Positions 1-11,928 are shown, counted from the first letter of the stretch. The stretch: DNA of 64,000 nucleotides from Nocardioides houyundeii (GCF_002865585.1 NZ_CP025581.1:1550001-1614000); one strand, 5' to 3'. Numbers and translations are program-made. The notes: a model not told the origin generated them from the letters alone.

Positions 1-287
1 GGCAGGGACAAGTCACAGGGACTCTCTCGCCCGCACCTGTTGCCCCAGTCGACGTCTTGTTGCTTGCGGCTGCGTGCCGGTCCCGGCATTACCCGGGCAG
101 TTGGCCGGCCCTTGGGCTGAGCCGCGACCCTGGCTCCCTTGAGCGTTGCAGAGAACTCCCGACTGGGAGACATGTGCGTAGGCGTGCGACTATTGCGACG
201 AGATGCGTGCGAGATCCAAGTCGGCTGAGTGCCCTGCGATGAGGCGAGCGGCTGTGCCTCCGTTGGCACACCGGTGGGTATGACGCG
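1..287. other. Left-edge stretch, no supported gene
   Basis: I see no convincing gene before lspA. A 61-codon open frame at 57-242 has Arg/Cys/His-rich, low-complexity composition typical of chance frames in GC-rich DNA and no ribosome binding site. The stretch presumably holds the lspA promoter, but no clear -35/-10 pair could be assigned. Confidence 0.4.
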
Positions 288-854
288 ATGAAAGCAGCGC
301 GAGGAACGCCGCTGAAGAACAGCGGCCACACCCCCGGATTCACTCGACGTACCCACTTGGCGATCTTCTCGGCCGTCGCCCTCGTCGGGCTGACGATCGA
401 CCAGGCCACCAAGGCGTGGGCTGTCGCCGCCCTCGCCGACGGCGACCGCGAGCTGGTCGGCGACTGGTTCACCCTGCACCTGGTGTTCAATCCCGGTGCC
501 GCCTTCAGCACCGGCACGGAGTTCACGATCGTGTTCACCGCCCTGGCGGCGGTGGCGGTGTGCGTGGTGCTCTACCTCAGCCGTCGGCTCGGTGACCCGC
601 TGTGGGCGCTGGGGCTGGGGCTGCTGCTGGCCGGGGTCGCCGGCAACCTGGCTGACCGGCTGTTCCGTGACCCGACGCCGCTGCGCGGCCACGTCGTGGA
701 CTTCCTGCGCCTGCCCAACTGGCCGGTCTTCAACTTCGCCGACATCTTCATCAACGTCGCGGCCGCGGTGATCATCGTGCAGTCCCTGAGGGGGATCGCG
801 TTGAACGGCACCCGGGACTCCGCGCCGCGAGCAGAACAGGGGGACCAGACGTGA
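288..854 (+). CDS. lspA: Lipoprotein signal peptidase II (LspA)
   Basis: Aspartic membrane peptidase that removes signal peptides from diacylglyceryl-modified prolipoproteins; it acts after Lgt, which is also encoded in this window. The 188-residue product has about four membrane segments and the family's conserved boxes: NPGAAF near residue 68, GNLADR with catalytic Asp123, and VVDFLRL...FNFADIF with catalytic Asp152. Length is slightly above the usual 160-170 because of a basic N-terminal tail of about 20 residues. The stop overlaps the next gene's GTG (GTGA), implying translational coupling. Confidence 0.96.
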   Translation: MKAARGTPLKNSGHTPGFTRRTHLAIFSAVALVGLTIDQATKAWAVAALADGDRELVGDWFTLHLVFNPGAAFSTGTEFTIVFTALAAVAVCVVLYLSRRLGDPLWALGLGLLLAGVAGNLADRLFRDPTPLRGHVVDFLRLPNWPVFNFADIFINVAAAVIIVQSLRGIALNGTRDSAPRAEQGDQT

Positions 855-1789
855 ACGGCCAGAGCGACCACCGGTCCGTGCAGATCCCGGACGGCTTCGA
901 CGGGGAGCGGGTCGACGCCGCCATGGCCCGGATGTTCGGGCTGTCGCGGACCCGCGCCGCCGAGCTCATCGCCCAGGGCCACGTGCACCTCGACGGCGCG
1001 GGGGTGAGCAAGAGCGAGCGGGTGCATCCCGGCGCGACCCTGGACGTGACCATCCCCGTCCTGCGCGACCCGCTGGCGCTGGTCCCCGAGCTCGTGGAGG
1101 GCATCAAGATCATCCACGACGACGACGCCATCGTGGTGATCGACAAGCCCGTAGGCGTGGCTGTCCACCCCAGCCCCGGATGGTCGGGCCCCACCGTGGT
1201 CGGCCACCTCGCCGGCGCCGGCTTCCGGATCGCCACCTCGGGGGCGTCCGAGCGTCAGGGCATCGTGCAGCGACTCGACGTCGGCACCTCCGGGGTCATG
1301 GTGATCACCAAGTCCGAGCACGCCTACTCGGTGCTGAAGAACGCCTTCCGGCACCGCACCGTCGACAAGACCTACCACGCCCTGGTCCAGGGCCATCCGG
1401 ACCCGCTGGAGGGGACCGTCGACGCGCCGATCGGACGGCACCCGAAGTTCGACTACAAGTTCGCGGTGATGGCCGACGGACGGCACAGCATCACCCACTA
1501 CGAGACACTCGAGGCCCATCGGTTCGCGAGCCTGCTCGAGGTCCACCTGGAGACCGGGCGCACGCACCAGATCAGGGTGCACATGGCCGCCCTCAAGCAT
1601 CCCTGCGTCGGCGACATCACTTACGGCGCGGACCCGGTGCTCGCGCGGCGGGTCGGGCTGGAGCGCCAGTGGCTGCACGCGGTCAAGCTGGGCTTCGAGC
1701 ACCCGGAGTCCGGTGAGTACGTCGAGTACGAGTCGACCTACCCCGCCGACCTCGAGCACGCGCTCGACGTGATCCGTGACGAGCGCTGA
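851..1789 (+). CDS. RluA/RluD-family 23S rRNA pseudouridine synthase
   Basis: Converts specific uridines in RNA, most likely 23S rRNA, to pseudouridine. The 312-residue protein has an N-terminal S4 RNA-binding domain (about residues 17-65) followed by the catalytic domain. The signature RLDVGTSG carries the catalytic Asp143, and a C-terminal [13 protein letters not shown] block is conserved in the RluA/C/D family. The lspA-rluD order is common in actinobacteria. The GTG start overlaps the lspA stop. Which uridines are modified cannot be read from sequence. Confidence 0.93.
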   Translation: MNGQSDHRSVQIPDGFDGERVDAAMARMFGLSRTRAAELIAQGHVHLDGAGVSKSERVHPGATLDVTIPVLRDPLALVPELVEGIKIIHDDDAIVVIDKPVGVAVHPSPGWSGPTVVGHLAGAGFRIATSGASERQGIVQRLDVGTSGVMVITKSEHAYSVLKNAFRHRTVDKTYHALVQGHPDPLEGTVDAPIGRHPKFDYKFAVMADGRHSITHYETLEAHRFASLLEVHLETGRTHQIRVHMAALKHPCVGDITYGADPVLARRVGLERQWLHAVKLGFEHPESGEYVEYESTYPADLEHALDVIRDER

Positions 1790-2261
1790 GCCGGACTCTC
1801 TGGCGGACGTCGTGGTCCGGCCTGGCGGCCCGGAGGACCTCGCAGAGGTCGCCGCGCTCTACGTCGCGGCGCGGTTCGCCGCGGTGCCGGCCGTCCCGGC
1901 CCCGGTGCGCCTCCCCGAGGAGATGGCGGCCTGGGTCCGCGGGTGGGACCTGGGAACCCATGACCTCTTCGTGGCCCACGCCGACGGCGACCTGGTCGGG
2001 TTCGCACTGGCGACCGCCACCTGGCTCGACCACCTCTACGTCGCCCCCGACCGCACCGGCCAGGGGATCGGCTCCCTGCTCCTGGGTCTGGTGCAGGCGA
2101 TGCGCCCGGACGGGTTCGGACTCTGGGTCTTCGCCTCCAACAGGCCGGCGCAGCGCTTTTACGCCCGCCACGGGTTCGTCGAGGTCGAGCGCACGGACGG
2201 GTCCGACAACGAGGAGCGGGCACCCGACGTACATCTCGCGTGGCCGGGCTCCGCGACCTAG
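1776..2261 (+). CDS. GNAT-family N-acetyltransferase
   Basis: Predicted acetyl-CoA-dependent N-acetyltransferase of 161 residues, substrate unknown. The acetyl-CoA loop is visible as [11 protein letters not shown], followed by the C-terminal block [16 protein letters not shown], a normal single GNAT domain. The GTG start lies 14 bp inside the end of the pseudouridine synthase gene, so it is probably translated from the same message. It precedes a DUF2332 gene by 21 bp. Confidence 0.88.
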   Translation: MTSAEPDSLADVVVRPGGPEDLAEVAALYVAARFAAVPAVPAPVRLPEEMAAWVRGWDLGTHDLFVAHADGDLVGFALATATWLDHLYVAPDRTGQGIGSLLLGLVQAMRPDGFGLWVFASNRPAQRFYARHGFVEVERTDGSDNEERAPDVHLAWPGSAT

Positions 2262-2282
2262 GTCCCTGCCCGAAGGAGAGAG

Positions 2283-3299
2283 ATGCTGCTGCACGGAGAC
2301 ATCGCAGAGCGCTACCGCGACTTCGCCGACTATGCCCGCGGCGACTCGCCCTGCTTCGAGGAGTGGGCACTGTCGGTGGCCCAGGACCCGGAGGTCCTCT
2401 CCTGGCTGGAGGACCTGCCCGAGGCCAAGCAGCAGCCCAACCTGGTCTTCGCGGCTGCGCGCCGGCACGGGGCGGCGGCGCCCGCGCCGTACGCCGAGCT
2501 GCGCCGCGTGCTGCTGCAGCACGGGACAGCCGTGCGGCGGACCGTCCTGGCGTGCGCCACGCAGACCAACGAGGTGGGGAGGCTGGCGACACTCGTCCCG
2601 GTGCTGGCGGGTCTGGGGGAGCCGCTGGCGCTGGTGGAGGTCGGGGCCAGTGCCGGGCTGTGCCTGTTCCCGGACCGCTACGACTACGTATGGTCCGGTG
2701 CGGGCTCGCTGCGCACCGGCGTCGGACCGGTGCTCCGGGCCGAGGCCACGGGGCCGCTCCCGGTGCCTCGTCGCCATCCGCAGGTGGCCTGGCGGGGGGG
2801 CTGTGACCTCAACCCGCTCGACGTCCAGGACGCCGACCAGATGTCGTGGCTGGAGACCCTGGTCTGGCCCGAGCAGGAGGAGCGGCGCCGGCGGCTGCGT
2901 GCGGCGATCCGGATCGCGCGCGCCGAGCCTCCGCGGCTGCAGCGCGGGGACCTGCTGGACCTGCTTCCCTCACTGGTGGAGGAGGCGGGGCGCCACGGGC
3001 TGCCCGTGGTCTTCCACAGCGCCGTGGCCGCCTACCTCGACGCGGACGAGCGGGACCGGTTCGCCACGCTGATGGCTGGTCTGGTGGCCCAGCGGCGGTG
3101 CCACTGGGTGAGCAACGAGGGTCCCGGGGTGCTTCCGGGCGTGAGCGCCACCGGACCAGCCGCCGGGCCGCCGGCGGGCCGCTTCGTCCTCGGCCTCGAC
3201 GGCCGGGCGGTCGCCTGGACCCATGGCCACGGGCACGCCATCGAGTGGGTCCGAGTCCGGTCTGGTGTCCTGTCGGAGGGGCCTGACACACTGACGTAG
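2283..3299 (+). CDS. DUF2332 family protein
   Basis: A 338-residue protein that I recognise as DUF2332, an actinobacteria-rich family without an established function. The N-terminal half holds a block with [14 protein letters not shown], then [12 protein letters not shown], which resembles the glycine-rich motif I of S-adenosylmethionine enzymes; a methyltransferase-like fold is therefore possible but unproven. The ATG follows a good ribosome site (AAGGAGAG, 2272-2281). A 7-base G run near 2794-2800 is intact, unlike several runs elsewhere in the window. Confidence 0.8.
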   Translation: MLLHGDIAERYRDFADYARGDSPCFEEWALSVAQDPEVLSWLEDLPEAKQQPNLVFAAARRHGAAAPAPYAELRRVLLQHGTAVRRTVLACATQTNEVGRLATLVPVLAGLGEPLALVEVGASAGLCLFPDRYDYVWSGAGSLRTGVGPVLRAEATGPLPVPRRHPQVAWRGGCDLNPLDVQDADQMSWLETLVWPEQEERRRRLRAAIRIARAEPPRLQRGDLLDLLPSLVEEAGRHGLPVVFHSAVAAYLDADERDRFATLMAGLVAQRRCHWVSNEGPGVLPGVSATGPAAGPPAGRFVLGLDGRAVAWTHGHGHAIEWVRVRSGVLSEGPDTLT

Positions 3300-3375
3300 G
3301 CTGACGTCCTTCCCTCCAGAGACGCCTCAGCGCGTGCCCATCAGCGACCTTTCGGAAGGTGTGGAAGAGCCACTC

Positions 3376-6300
3376 ATGTCGGCCGGTTCCAACGACAACT
3401 TCGTCCACCTGCACGTCCACACCGAGTACTCCATGCTCGACGGTGCGGCGCGGCTCCAGCAGATGGCCGAGCGGACGGCGGAGCTCGGCATGCCGGCGAT
3501 CGCCATGACCGACCACGGCAACGTGTTCGGCGCCTACGAGTTCTACAAGAAGGCCAAGAAGGCCGGCATCAAGCCGATCATCGGCATCGAGGCCTACTTC
3601 ACCCCCAACATCTCCCGGTTCGAGCGCAAGCGCGTCAACTTCTACAAGGGTGGCCCGGACGACGTCTCCAGTCGCGGCGCCTACACGCACATGACGCTGC
3701 TCTCGGAGTCCACCGAGGGCATGCACAACCTGTTCCGGCTCTCCACCGGCGCCTGGCGCGACGGGTTCTTCCAGCATCCGCGGATGGACCGCGAGCTGCT
3801 CGCCCAGCACAGCCGCGGGATCATCGGCACCACCGGCTGCCCTTCGGGGAGGTGCAGGTGCACCTGCGCCACGGCAACTACGACGCTGCCCGGCAGACCG
3901 CGGCGGACTTCCAGGACATCCTGGGCCGGGAGAACTACTTCCTGGAGCTGATGGACCACGGGCTGTCCATCGAGTCCCGGGTGCGCGAAGGTCTGCTCCG
4001 GCTGGCCAAGGACCTGCAGATCCCGCTGCTGGCCACCAACGACTCCCACTACGTGCGCCAGGAGGACGCGGCCTCCCAGGAGCACCTGCTCTGCATCAAC
4101 TCCGGCTCCACGATGGACATCCCCGCCGGTGACGGTCCGGGCCAGCGCTTCGCCTTCTCCGGCGACGGCTACTACATCAAGAGCCCGGCCGAGATGCGGT
4201 CCCTGTGGGTCGACAAGTACGACCTGCGCGAGGCGTGCGACAACACGCTGCTCATCGCCGAGCGCTGCGACGTGGAGTTCACCGAGGGCAACGGCACCTA
4301 CATGCCGCGGTTCCCGTGCCCGCCCGGCGAGGACGAGACCTCCTGGATGATCAAGGAGGTCGAGCGGGGCCTCAAGGTGCGCTACCCCGACGGCATTCCC
4401 GACAAGGTGCGCAAGCAGGCCGACTTCGAGGTCGGCGTCATCACCCAGATGGGGTTCCCCGGCTACTTCCTGGTCGTCGCCGACTTCATCAACTGGGCCA
4501 AGGACAACGGGATCCGCGTCGGCCCCGGTCGTGGTTCCGGTGCCGGCTCGATGGTCGCCTACGCCATGCGCATCACCGACCTCGACCCGCTCCAGCACGG
4601 GCTGATCTTCGAGCGCTTCCTCAACCCCGACCGGGTCTCGATGCCCGACTTCGACATCGACTTCGACGAGCGTCGGCGCGGTGAGGTGATCCGCTACGTC
4701 ACCGAGAAGTACGGCGAGGACCGGGTCTCGATGATCGTCACCTACGGCACCATCAAGGCCAAGCAGGCGGTCAAGGACTCCTCGCGCATCCTGGGCTACC
4801 CCTTCTCCATGGGCGACCGGATCACCAAGGCGATGCCCGCCGCGGTGATGGGCAAGGACGTGCCGCTCAACGACGTCTTCGACCCCAACCACAAGAGGTA
4901 CGGCGAGGGCGGGGAGTTCCGGGCGCTCTACGAGGCCGAGGCGGACGTCAAGCGGGTCGTCGACACGGCGATGGGCATCGAGGGCCTCAAGCGCCAGTGG
5001 GGGGTGCACGCGGCCGGGGTCATCATGTCCAGCGAGCCGCTGATCGACGTCATCCCGCTGCTCAAGCGGCCGGCCGACGGGGTGATGATCACCCAGTTCG
5101 ACTACCCCACTTGCGAGGCCCTCGGCCTCATCAAGATGGACTTCCTCGGGCTGCGCAACCTGACGGTGCTCGACGACGCGGTGAAGAACATCGAGGCCAA
5201 CCGCGGCGAGACCATCGTGCTGGAGGACCTCACCCTGGACGACCCCGTCACCTACTCGCTGCTCCAGCGCGGTGACACGCTCGGGGTCTTCCAGCTCGAC
5301 GGCGGGCCGATGCGCGCGCTGCTGCGCTCCATGCGCCCCGACACCTTCGAGGACATCTCCGCGGTGGGCGCGCTCTACCGTCCCGGTCCGATGGGCGCGG
5401 ACTCGCACAACAAGTACGCCCGCCGCAAGACCGGTCGCGAGCCGGTGGAGGCGATCCACCCCGAGCTGGCCGACGCCCTCGAGGACGTCCTGGGGGAGAC
5501 CTACGGGTTGATCGTCTACCAGGAGCAGGTGATGGCGATCGCCCAGCAGCTCGCCGGGTACACGCTGGGCCAGGCCGACCTGCTGCGTCGGGCCATGGGC
5601 AAGAAGAAGAAGGAGGAGCTGGACAAGCAGTTCGCCACCTTCTCGGCCGGCATGACCGAGCGCGGCTACTCGATGGCGGCGATCAAGACCCTGTGGGACA
5701 TCCTGCTGCCGTTCTCCGACTACGCGTTCAACAAGGCGCACTCCGCCGCCTACGGGCTCGTCTCCTACTGGACGGCGTACCTCAAGGCGAACTACCCGGC
5801 CGAGTACATGGCCGCGCTGCTGACGTCGGTGAAGGACGACAAGGACAAGATGGCGATCTACCTCAACGAGTGTCGCCGGATGAAGATCGCCGTCCTGCCC
5901 CCGGACGTCAACGAGTCGGCCGCCAACTTCACCCCGGTCGGCACCGACATCCGGTTCGGGCTCACCGCTGTGCGCAACGTGGGGTCCAACGTGGTCGACG
6001 GGGTGGTCGCCGCGCGCGAGGAGAAGGGCCGCTTCACCGACTTCAACGACTTCATGGACAAGGTCCCGCTGGTGGTGTGCAACAAGCGGGTGATCGAGTC
6101 CCTGGTCAAGGCGGGCGCCTTCGACGAGATGAAGCACTGCCGTCGGGCGCTGGTCACCATCCACGAGACCGCCGTCGACCAGTACGTCGACATCAAGAAG
6201 AACGAGGCCATCGGCCAGGACTCGCTGTTCGGCGGTCTCGACGACGGCGAGGAGGGTGGCTTCGGCATCGCCGTGGCGGTGCCCGAGATCGACGAGTGGG

Positions 6301-6935
6301 ACAAGATGACGCTGCTGGGCCACGAGCGCGAGATGCTCGGCCTCTACGTCTCCGACCACCCCCTGCTGGGCCTGGAGCACGTGCTCTCCTCGGGCACCGA
6401 CTGCACCATCGGACAGCTGATGCTCGACGAGGACCGGCAGCACGGCAGCATGCTGACCGTCAGCGGGCTGATCACCTCGGTCAACCGCAAGATCACCAAG
6501 CGCGGCGACGCCTGGGCCACCATCACGCTGGAGGACCTCGACGGTGCCATCGAGGTGCTGCTCTTCCCCAGCGCCTACCAGCTCGCGGCGCCTTACCTCT
6601 CCCAGGACGCGATCGTCCGGGTCAAGGGCTCGCTCTCGCGCGACAAGGACCAGCCCGAGATCCGGGGGCAGGAGATCACCGTCCCCGACCTCTCCGACGG
6701 CCCTTCCGGCCCGGTGGTGATCAGCCTGCCGTCCACGCGCTGCACCGCGCCTGTGGTCGACCAGCTCCGTGACGTGCTTTCCACCCACCCCGGCATGACC
6801 GAGGTGCAGCTGCGACTGCTCACCCGCAGCTCGACGACGGTGATGAAGCTCGACGACCGGCTCCGGGTCACCGCGAGCGCCGCGCTGTTCGCCGACCTCA
6901 AGCAGCTCCTGGGCCCCGGGTGCCTGAGCGGGTGA
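3376..6935 (+). CDS. dnaE: DNA polymerase III alpha subunit, frame interrupted once
   Basis: Catalytic subunit of the replicative polymerase. The PHP domain opens with [15 protein letters not shown]. The palm carries [17 protein letters not shown] and PDFDIDFDE with the catalytic aspartates, and an OB-fold region follows near 6450-6690. The reading frame breaks at about 3853-3857: TTGCPSG ends one frame and EVQVHLRHG continues in the next. Adding one G to the GGGG run restores a 1186-residue protein, the normal actinobacterial DnaE1 length. I chose ATG 3376 because GGAAG lies 8 nt upstream and the family starts close to the PHP motif. The gene is essential, so the break is most likely a sequencing error. 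Confidence 0.95.
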
Positions 6936-7498
6936 GCGGGACCGAGCGGACACCGGGGTGGGCGGTGGCGCGCCGTCTGGTGCTCATGCTGCTCGCCGCC
7001 CTGGTCTGGGGGGCACTCCTGGGATGCGTGTGGGAGGCGGCGTGGACACCGCCGAACGGCGCGGCCTACCAGGGCACCTGGTACCTCGGGCCGGGTGGGC
7101 TCGGCCAGGACGTCGGCGGTACGGCGTGGTTCGCCGTCATCGGGCTGGCGGGCGGCCTGGTCTACGGGATCGTCTCGGCGGCGCTGACCAAGGACCGTGA
7201 GGTGCTCACCCTGGTCGCCGTGGTGACGGGGGCCGTGCTGGCCAGCTGGGTGATGTTCCACGTCGGTCACGCTCTGGGGCCGGCCGACCCGCAGGCACTC
7301 GCCGCCGACGCCGGCGACTACGAGGCGATCCCGTCGGACCTCGGGCTCGCCGGCGCGGGGGACCGGCCGTGGCCCTTCTGGTTCGACTCCAGTGCCTTCA
7401 CCGCGTTCCCGGCCGGGGCGCTGCTGGGACTGATGGGAGTGTTCCTCGGTGGTTCGCGCCGGACGCGGGAGCGGCCGCGGACCGAGTCCGGCTCCTAG
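6932..7498 (+). CDS. Four-helix membrane protein of unknown function
   Basis: A 188-residue protein with about four hydrophobic segments (roughly residues 13-35, 60-85, 92-115 and 155-175), short charged termini and a long extracytoplasmic stretch between the third and fourth. I do not recognise the family. GTG 6932 overlaps the dnaE stop (GTGA); an in-frame GTG at 6920 is an alternative. The 3' end overlaps the convergent LON-domain gene by 4 bp. Confidence 0.72.
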   Translation: MSGTERTPGWAVARRLVLMLLAALVWGALLGCVWEAAWTPPNGAAYQGTWYLGPGGLGQDVGGTAWFAVIGLAGGLVYGIVSAALTKDREVLTLVAVVTGAVLASWVMFHVGHALGPADPQALAADAGDYEAIPSDLGLAGAGDRPWPFWFDSSAFTAFPAGALLGLMGVFLGGSRRTRERPRTESGS

Positions 7499-8172
7499 TT
7501 GGGCGACCAGCGGGTCCGAGCCACCTCGGTGGCCGGCAGCGACGGGATGACGTTCATCGCGCGCAGCTCCTGGCGCAGCAGGTCGACCACTAGGATCAGC
7601 CGCTCGGAGGTGCTGTCGGCCTCCAGCAATGACTGGCGCTCGGCCATCGGCAGTGGGGCGAGCGCGGCCAGAGTCCACGACAGGAAGAGCGGGTCCTGCG
7701 GGAGGCGACCGGAGAAAGGGTCCGACCGCACCGCGGAGACCGCCGCCCGATAGGCGGTGAAGGTGGCCCGTGCCCGGTTGACCAGCTCGGGGGAGACCGT
7801 CTCCGCCGGGTCTGTCATCTCGGTCACCCGGGCGAGCGGGAACTCCCCGCTGGTGCTCAGCTCCTCGACCCGGATCCGGCTGCGTCCCACCGCCATGATG
7901 TCGAAGCCCCCGTCGGGCCGAGCCTCGACCTCGGTCAGCTGGAGCAGGCAGCCGACGCGGTAGAGCGACTGGGAGCCGTGGTCCCCGACCTCGTAACCCT
8001 CGCGGATGGCCACCGAGCCGAAGAGCCGCTGGGCGGGGTCCTCGATGCGCAGCAGGTGGTGCACCAATGCCCGGTAGCGGTCCTCGAAGACGTTCAGGGG
8101 CACCGAGACACCCGGGAAGAGCACCGTGCTCAGTGGGAACATCGGCAAGGTCTCCGGCGGCGTGGCACTCAC
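7495..8172 (-). CDS. LON substrate-binding domain protein
   Basis: A stand-alone LON N-terminal domain protein of 225 residues, without the ATPase and protease parts of Lon. The opening [20 protein letters not shown] is the family hallmark. Such proteins are often called peptidase S16 or LON-like; the biochemical role is not established. The open frame extends to an ATG at 8193, but I prefer GTG 8172: it puts the LON motif about 8 residues from the N-terminus, and a -10 hexamer TACGTT (8179-8184) ends 6 nt before it, as in other leaderless genes here. Divergent from hisD. Confidence 0.87.
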   Translation of the reverse strand: MSATPPETLPMFPLSTVLFPGVSVPLNVFEDRYRALVHHLLRIEDPAQRLFGSVAIREGYEVGDHGSQSLYRVGCLLQLTEVEARPDGGFDIMAVGRSRIRVEELSTSGEFPLARVTEMTDPAETVSPELVNRARATFTAYRAAVSAVRSDPFSGRLPQDPLFLSWTLAALAPLPMAERQSLLEADSTSERLILVVDLLRQELRAMNVIPSLPATEVARTRWSPN

Positions 8173-8178
8173 CCCTCC

Positions 8179-8184
8179 AACGTA
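8179..8184 (-). promoter_or_regulatory. -10 element, leaderless promoter of LON-domain gene
   Basis: TACGTT on the minus strand, then a 6-nt spacer and GTG 8172. It lies back to back with the hisD -10 about 45 bp away. No clear -35 is seen. Confidence 0.55.
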
Positions 8185-8229
8185 GATGTCCATCCCTCAT
8201 CCGGTCCCGGGGCACGCAGGGTGCCCGCC

Positions 8230-8235
8230 TACAAT
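8230..8235 (+). promoter_or_regulatory. -10 element, leaderless promoter of hisD
   Basis: TACAAT, close to the consensus, ends 6 nt before ATG 8242. With the transcript starting at or next to the A of ATG, the his operon mRNA would lack a leader. That leaves no room for a his leader peptide or attenuator. No convincing -35. Confidence 0.62.
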
Positions 8236-8241
8236 TGCGCC

Positions 8242-9537
8242 ATGATCCGTCGCATCGACCTCCGGGACGCCGCCGCGTCCGTCGACTACCGCGCCGCCGT
8301 GCCGCGTGCCGCGTTCGACGTCGAGTCCGCGACCCATCTGGTGCGGCCCATCTGCGACGCGGTCCGCGACCGCGGCGTGGAGGCCATCACCGAGTTCTCC
8401 GAGCGCTTCGACGGGGTCAGCCAGAGCGACATCGTGGTGCCCCCGGCCGCGCTCTCCGACGCGCTGGAACGGCTCGACCCGGCCGTGCGTGCCGCGTTGG
8501 AGGAGTCGGTGCGCCGGCTGCGCATCACCTGCCAGGCCGAGCTCGAGCAGGACGTCACCACCGTGGTGGCGCCGGGGGCGACCGTCACCCACCGGCTCGT
8601 CCCGGTCGACCGGGTCGGCCTCTACGTCCCGGGCGGCCTGGCGCCCCTGGTCTCCAGCGTGCTGATGAACGTGGTGCCCGCCCAGGTCGCCGGCGTGGGA
8701 TCGATCGCCCTGACCAGCCCCCCGCAGAAGGACAACGGCGGCCTGCCCGCCGCCACGATCCTGGCTGCCTGCGCGCTGCTGGGCGTCGACGAGGTCTACG
8801 CCGTGGGCGGGGCCCAGGGGATCGCGATGCTGGCGCACGGTGCGGGTCCCTGCCGCCGGGTCGACCTGGTGACCGGGCCCGGGAACATCTACACGGTCGC
8901 CGCCAAGCGACTGCTCAAGGGCGTCGTGGGCATCGACTCCGAGGCCGGTCCCACCGAGATCGCGGTGCTGGCCGACGACACCGCGAACGCCCGCTACGTC
9001 GCTGCCGACCTCATCTCCCAGGCCGAGCACGACCCGCTGGCCGCCTCGGTGCTGGTCACCGACTCGGTGCGGCTCGCCGACGAGGTCGCGATCGAGCTGG
9101 ACAAGCAGGTCGGCCAGGCGCGGCACGCTGAGCGCATCCGCACCGCCCTGGAGGGCGAGCAGTCGGGCGTCGTGCTGGTCAAGGACCTCGAGCAGGGACT
9201 GGCGGTGGTCAACGCCTACGCCGCCGAGCACCTCGAGGTCCACACCGCCGACGCCGCTCGGGTCGCGGGTCGGGTCCGCAACGCCGGCGCGGTCTTCGTC
9301 GGCCCCTATGCACCCGTCTCGCTCGGCGACTACGCCGCCGGCTCCAACCACGTGCTGCCCACCGCCGGGTGTGCCTGCCACTCCTCGGGGCTCTCGGTGC
9401 GCTCCTTCCTGCGGGCCGTGCACGTCGTGGACTACACGCGCGAGGCGCTGGAGCAGGTCGCCCAGCACGTGGTGACCCTGGCCGAGGCCGAGGACCTGCC
9501 CGGCCACGGAGCAGCGGTCCAGGCGCGGCTGTCGTGA
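8242..9537 (+). CDS. hisD: Histidinol dehydrogenase
   Basis: Zinc enzyme for the last two oxidations of histidine synthesis, L-histidinol to L-histidine with NAD+. The product is 431 residues, the usual length. Visible signatures are [26 protein letters not shown] with a zinc/catalytic histidine, EHLEVHTAD, and [13 protein letters not shown] near the C-terminus. The frame is open upstream, but ATG 8242 matches the family N-terminus and the -10 element at 8230-8235. It heads the run hisD-hisC-hisB-hisH-priA-hisF. Confidence 0.96.
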   Translation: MIRRIDLRDAAASVDYRAAVPRAAFDVESATHLVRPICDAVRDRGVEAITEFSERFDGVSQSDIVVPPAALSDALERLDPAVRAALEESVRRLRITCQAELEQDVTTVVAPGATVTHRLVPVDRVGLYVPGGLAPLVSSVLMNVVPAQVAGVGSIALTSPPQKDNGGLPAATILAACALLGVDEVYAVGGAQGIAMLAHGAGPCRRVDLVTGPGNIYTVAAKRLLKGVVGIDSEAGPTEIAVLADDTANARYVAADLISQAEHDPLAASVLVTDSVRLADEVAIELDKQVGQARHAERIRTALEGEQSGVVLVKDLEQGLAVVNAYAAEHLEVHTADAARVAGRVRNAGAVFVGPYAPVSLGDYAAGSNHVLPTAGCACHSSGLSVRSFLRAVHVVDYTREALEQVAQHVVTLAEAEDLPGHGAAVQARLS

Positions 9538-10640
9538 CGTTCCCCCCGCTGCGCGAGGACCTGCGCGGCATCGAGCCCTACGGCGCGCCCCAGCTCGACG
9601 TGCCCGTCCAGCTCAATGTCAACGAGAACCCGTACGCGCCGTCCGCGGCCGTGGTGGCCGACATCGCGGCCTCCGTCGCGGCTGCGGCGAGCACGCTGAA
9701 CCGCTATCCGGACCGGGAGTTCACCGAGCTGCGTGAGCGGCTGGCCGACTACCTCAACACCTCGGGCGGCAGCGGTATCGCCGCCACCGGGGTCTGGGCC
9801 GCCAACGGGTCCAACGAGGTGATGCTCCAGCTCCTGCAGGCCTTCGGCGGGCCGGGTCGCTGCGCGCTGAGCTTCGCCCCGACGTACGCGATGTATCCGG
9901 AGTACGCCCGCGACACCGTCACCGGGTGGGTGGAGGGTCGGCGGGAGACCGACTTCGAGCTCGACCTGGACGCGGCCCGCGAGCTGGTGCTCGAGCACCG
10001 CCCCAGCGTGGTCCTGCTGCCCTCGCCCAACAACCCCACGGGCACGGCACTGCCGTCCGAGGCGATCTCGGTGCTGTGCGAGGCCGCCGGGGACGGGCTG
10101 GTGGTGGTCGACGAGGCCTACGGGGAGTTCCGCCGGGCCGGGACGCCCAGCGCGCTGGAGCTGCTCCCGCAGCACCGCAACCTGGTCGTCACGCGGACCA
10201 TGAGCAAGGCGTTCGCGCTGGCCGGAGCCCGCCTGGGCTACCTGGCCGCGGACCCGGCCATCTGTGACGCGCTGCGCGTCGTGCGCCTGCCCTACCACCT
10301 CTCCGCGGTGACCCAGGCGACCGCGCTGGCCGCCCTGCGACACGCGCCCGAGCTGCTGGCCCAGGTGGACGCGCTGCGCGCCGCGCGCGACGCCTGCGTG
10401 ACCTGGCTGGCCGAGCAGGGCCTGCGGGTGGCCACGAGCGACGCCAACTTCGTGCTCTTCGGCGGACTCGTGGACCGGCACGCGGTCTGGCAGGGTCTAC
10501 TGGACCGCGGCGTCCTGATCCGCGAGACCGGTCCCCAGGGCTGGCTGCGCGTCTCGGTCGGGACGCCCGAGGAGATGGCCGCCTTCAGGGATGCCCTGGT
10601 GGACGTGATGAAGACCCAAACGATGGAGGAGCAACGATGA
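9534..10640 (+). CDS. hisC: Histidinol-phosphate aminotransferase
   Basis: PLP-dependent fold-type I aminotransferase converting imidazole-acetol phosphate and glutamate to histidinol phosphate. 368 residues. Substrate-arm motif [14 protein letters not shown] contacts SPNNPTGT and VVDEAYGEF, and the Schiff-base Lys225 in [17 protein letters not shown]. The GTG start sits in GTGA with the hisD stop. The actinobacterial HisC family overlaps with aromatic aminotransferases, but the operon position supports HisC. Confidence 0.95.
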   Translation: MTFPPLREDLRGIEPYGAPQLDVPVQLNVNENPYAPSAAVVADIAASVAAAASTLNRYPDREFTELRERLADYLNTSGGSGIAATGVWAANGSNEVMLQLLQAFGGPGRCALSFAPTYAMYPEYARDTVTGWVEGRRETDFELDLDAARELVLEHRPSVVLLPSPNNPTGTALPSEAISVLCEAAGDGLVVVDEAYGEFRRAGTPSALELLPQHRNLVVTRTMSKAFALAGARLGYLAADPAICDALRVVRLPYHLSAVTQATALAALRHAPELLAQVDALRAARDACVTWLAEQGLRVATSDANFVLFGGLVDRHAVWQGLLDRGVLIRETGPQGWLRVSVGTPEEMAAFRDALVDVMKTQTMEEQR

Positions 10641-11272
10641 GCACCGAGCAGTCCGTGGCCACGGGCAGGCGGGTCGCCGTCGTCGACCGCGAGACCCGGG
10701 AGACGCAGATCCACCTCGAGCTCGACCTCGACGGCAGCGGCCAGGCCCAGATCTCCACCGGGGTCGGCTTCTACGACCACATGCTCACCGCGTTCGCCAG
10801 GCACTCCCTGGTCGACCTCGTCGTGCACGTCGTCGGCGACACCCACATCGACTCCCACCACACCGTGGAGGACACCGCGATCGCGCTGGGTGCGGCGATC
10901 CGCCAGGCCCTGGGCGACAAGGTGGGCATCCGGCGCTTCGGGGACGCCACCGTGCCCCTGGACGAGGCGCTGGTCCAGGCCGTCGTCGACGTGTCCGGGC
11001 GTCCCTACTGCGTGCACACCGGTGAGCCCGCGGGCCAGGAGTTCGTCTCCATCGGGGGCACCACGGCGCCGTACGTCGGCTCCCTGACGCGGCACGTCTT
11101 CGAGTCGATCGCGCACCACGCCAACATGGCCATCCACGTGCGGGTGCTGGGCGGACGTGACCCGCACCACATCGTGGAGACCCAGTTCAAGGCCTTCGCC
11201 CGCGCCCTGCGGGACGCGGTGGCCATCGACCCGCGCGAGACGGGCGTGCCCTCCACCAAGGGCTCGCTGTGA
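10637..11272 (+). CDS. hisB: Imidazoleglycerol-phosphate dehydratase
   Basis: Mn-dependent dehydratase, imidazoleglycerol phosphate to imidazole-acetol phosphate. The 211-residue monofunctional enzyme has both metal-binding repeats: [14 protein letters not shown] with [14 protein letters not shown], and the later [17 protein letters not shown]. The phosphatase domain of enterobacterial HisB is absent, as normal for actinobacteria. ATG overlaps the hisC stop (ATGA). Confidence 0.96.
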   Translation: MSTEQSVATGRRVAVVDRETRETQIHLELDLDGSGQAQISTGVGFYDHMLTAFARHSLVDLVVHVVGDTHIDSHHTVEDTAIALGAAIRQALGDKVGIRRFGDATVPLDEALVQAVVDVSGRPYCVHTGEPAGQEFVSIGGTTAPYVGSLTRHVFESIAHHANMAIHVRVLGGRDPHHIVETQFKAFARALRDAVAIDPRETGVPSTKGSL

Positions 11273-11928
11273 CGACGACAGACAACGCAGACCGCCCCGC
11301 CCGGGAGGTCGTGGTCCTGGACTACGGCTCGGGCAACGTCCGCTCCGTGGTGCGCGCACTGGAGCGGGCCGGCGCGTCGGTGACCCTGACGGCCGACCGT
11401 CAGGCCGCGCAGGACGCAGACGGCCTCGTGGTGCCCGGCGTGGGTGCCTTCGCCTCGTGCATGGCCGGGCTGCAGGCGGTCCGAGGGCACGAGATCATCG
11501 GCCGGCGGCTCGCCGGCGGCCGTCCGGTGCTGGGCATCTGCGTGGGCATGCAGATCCTGTTCTCCCGCGGCGTCGAGCACGGCGTGGAGTCCCAGGGCTG
11601 CGACGAGTGGCCCGGGGTCGTGGAACGGCTCCAGGCGCCGGTGGTCCCGCACATGGGCTGGAACACCGTCGAGGCGCCCGCGCCGTCGACGCTGTTCGCC
11701 GGCATCGCCGAGGAGCGCTTCTACTTCGTGCACTCCTACGGCGTGCGGGACTGGACCCTGGTCACCAACGACCGCACCCGCGCGCCCCTGGTCACGTGGG
11801 CCGAGCACGGCGGGGACCGCTTCGTGGCGGCCGTCGAGAACGGCCCGCTGACCGCCACCCAGTTCCACCCCGAGAAGTCGGGGGACGCCGGGGCCGCGCT
11901 GCTGCGCAACTGGATGCAGTCCTTGTGA
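11269..11928 (+). CDS. hisH: Imidazole glycerol phosphate synthase, glutaminase subunit
   Basis: Class I glutamine amidotransferase that feeds ammonia to HisF. 219 residues. The triad is readable: nucleophile Cys91 in [11 protein letters not shown], and His200 and Glu202 in QFHPEKSG. N-terminal [13 protein letters not shown] is typical. GTG overlaps the hisB stop. The partner hisF lies just after priA. Confidence 0.95.
   Translation: MTTTDNADRPAREVVVLDYGSGNVRSVVRALERAGASVTLTADRQAAQDADGLVVPGVGAFASCMAGLQAVRGHEIIGRRLAGGRPVLGICVGMQILFSRGVEHGVESQGCDEWPGVVERLQAPVVPHMGWNTVEAPAPSTLFAGIAEERFYFVHSYGVRDWTLVTNDRTRAPLVTWAEHGGDRFVAAVENGPLTATQFHPEKSGDAGAALLRNWMQSL

Noticed and set aside
57..242. Possible small gene before lspA
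   Set aside because: No ribosome site, no recognisable motif, composition of a chance frame.
3376..3951. dnaE, lgt and gltB fragments as pseudogenes or split genes
   Set aside because: All conserved motifs are present on both sides of each break, one base restores the family length, and the genes are essential or central.
3681..6953. 1090-codon open frame on the minus strand across dnaE
   Set aside because: Antisense frame kept open by high third-position GC; its translation is Val/Leu/His/Arg-rich with no domain, while the plus strand encodes DnaE motifs. The same holds for other long antisense frames (e.g. 19022-20764, 25503-27653, 38698-40782).
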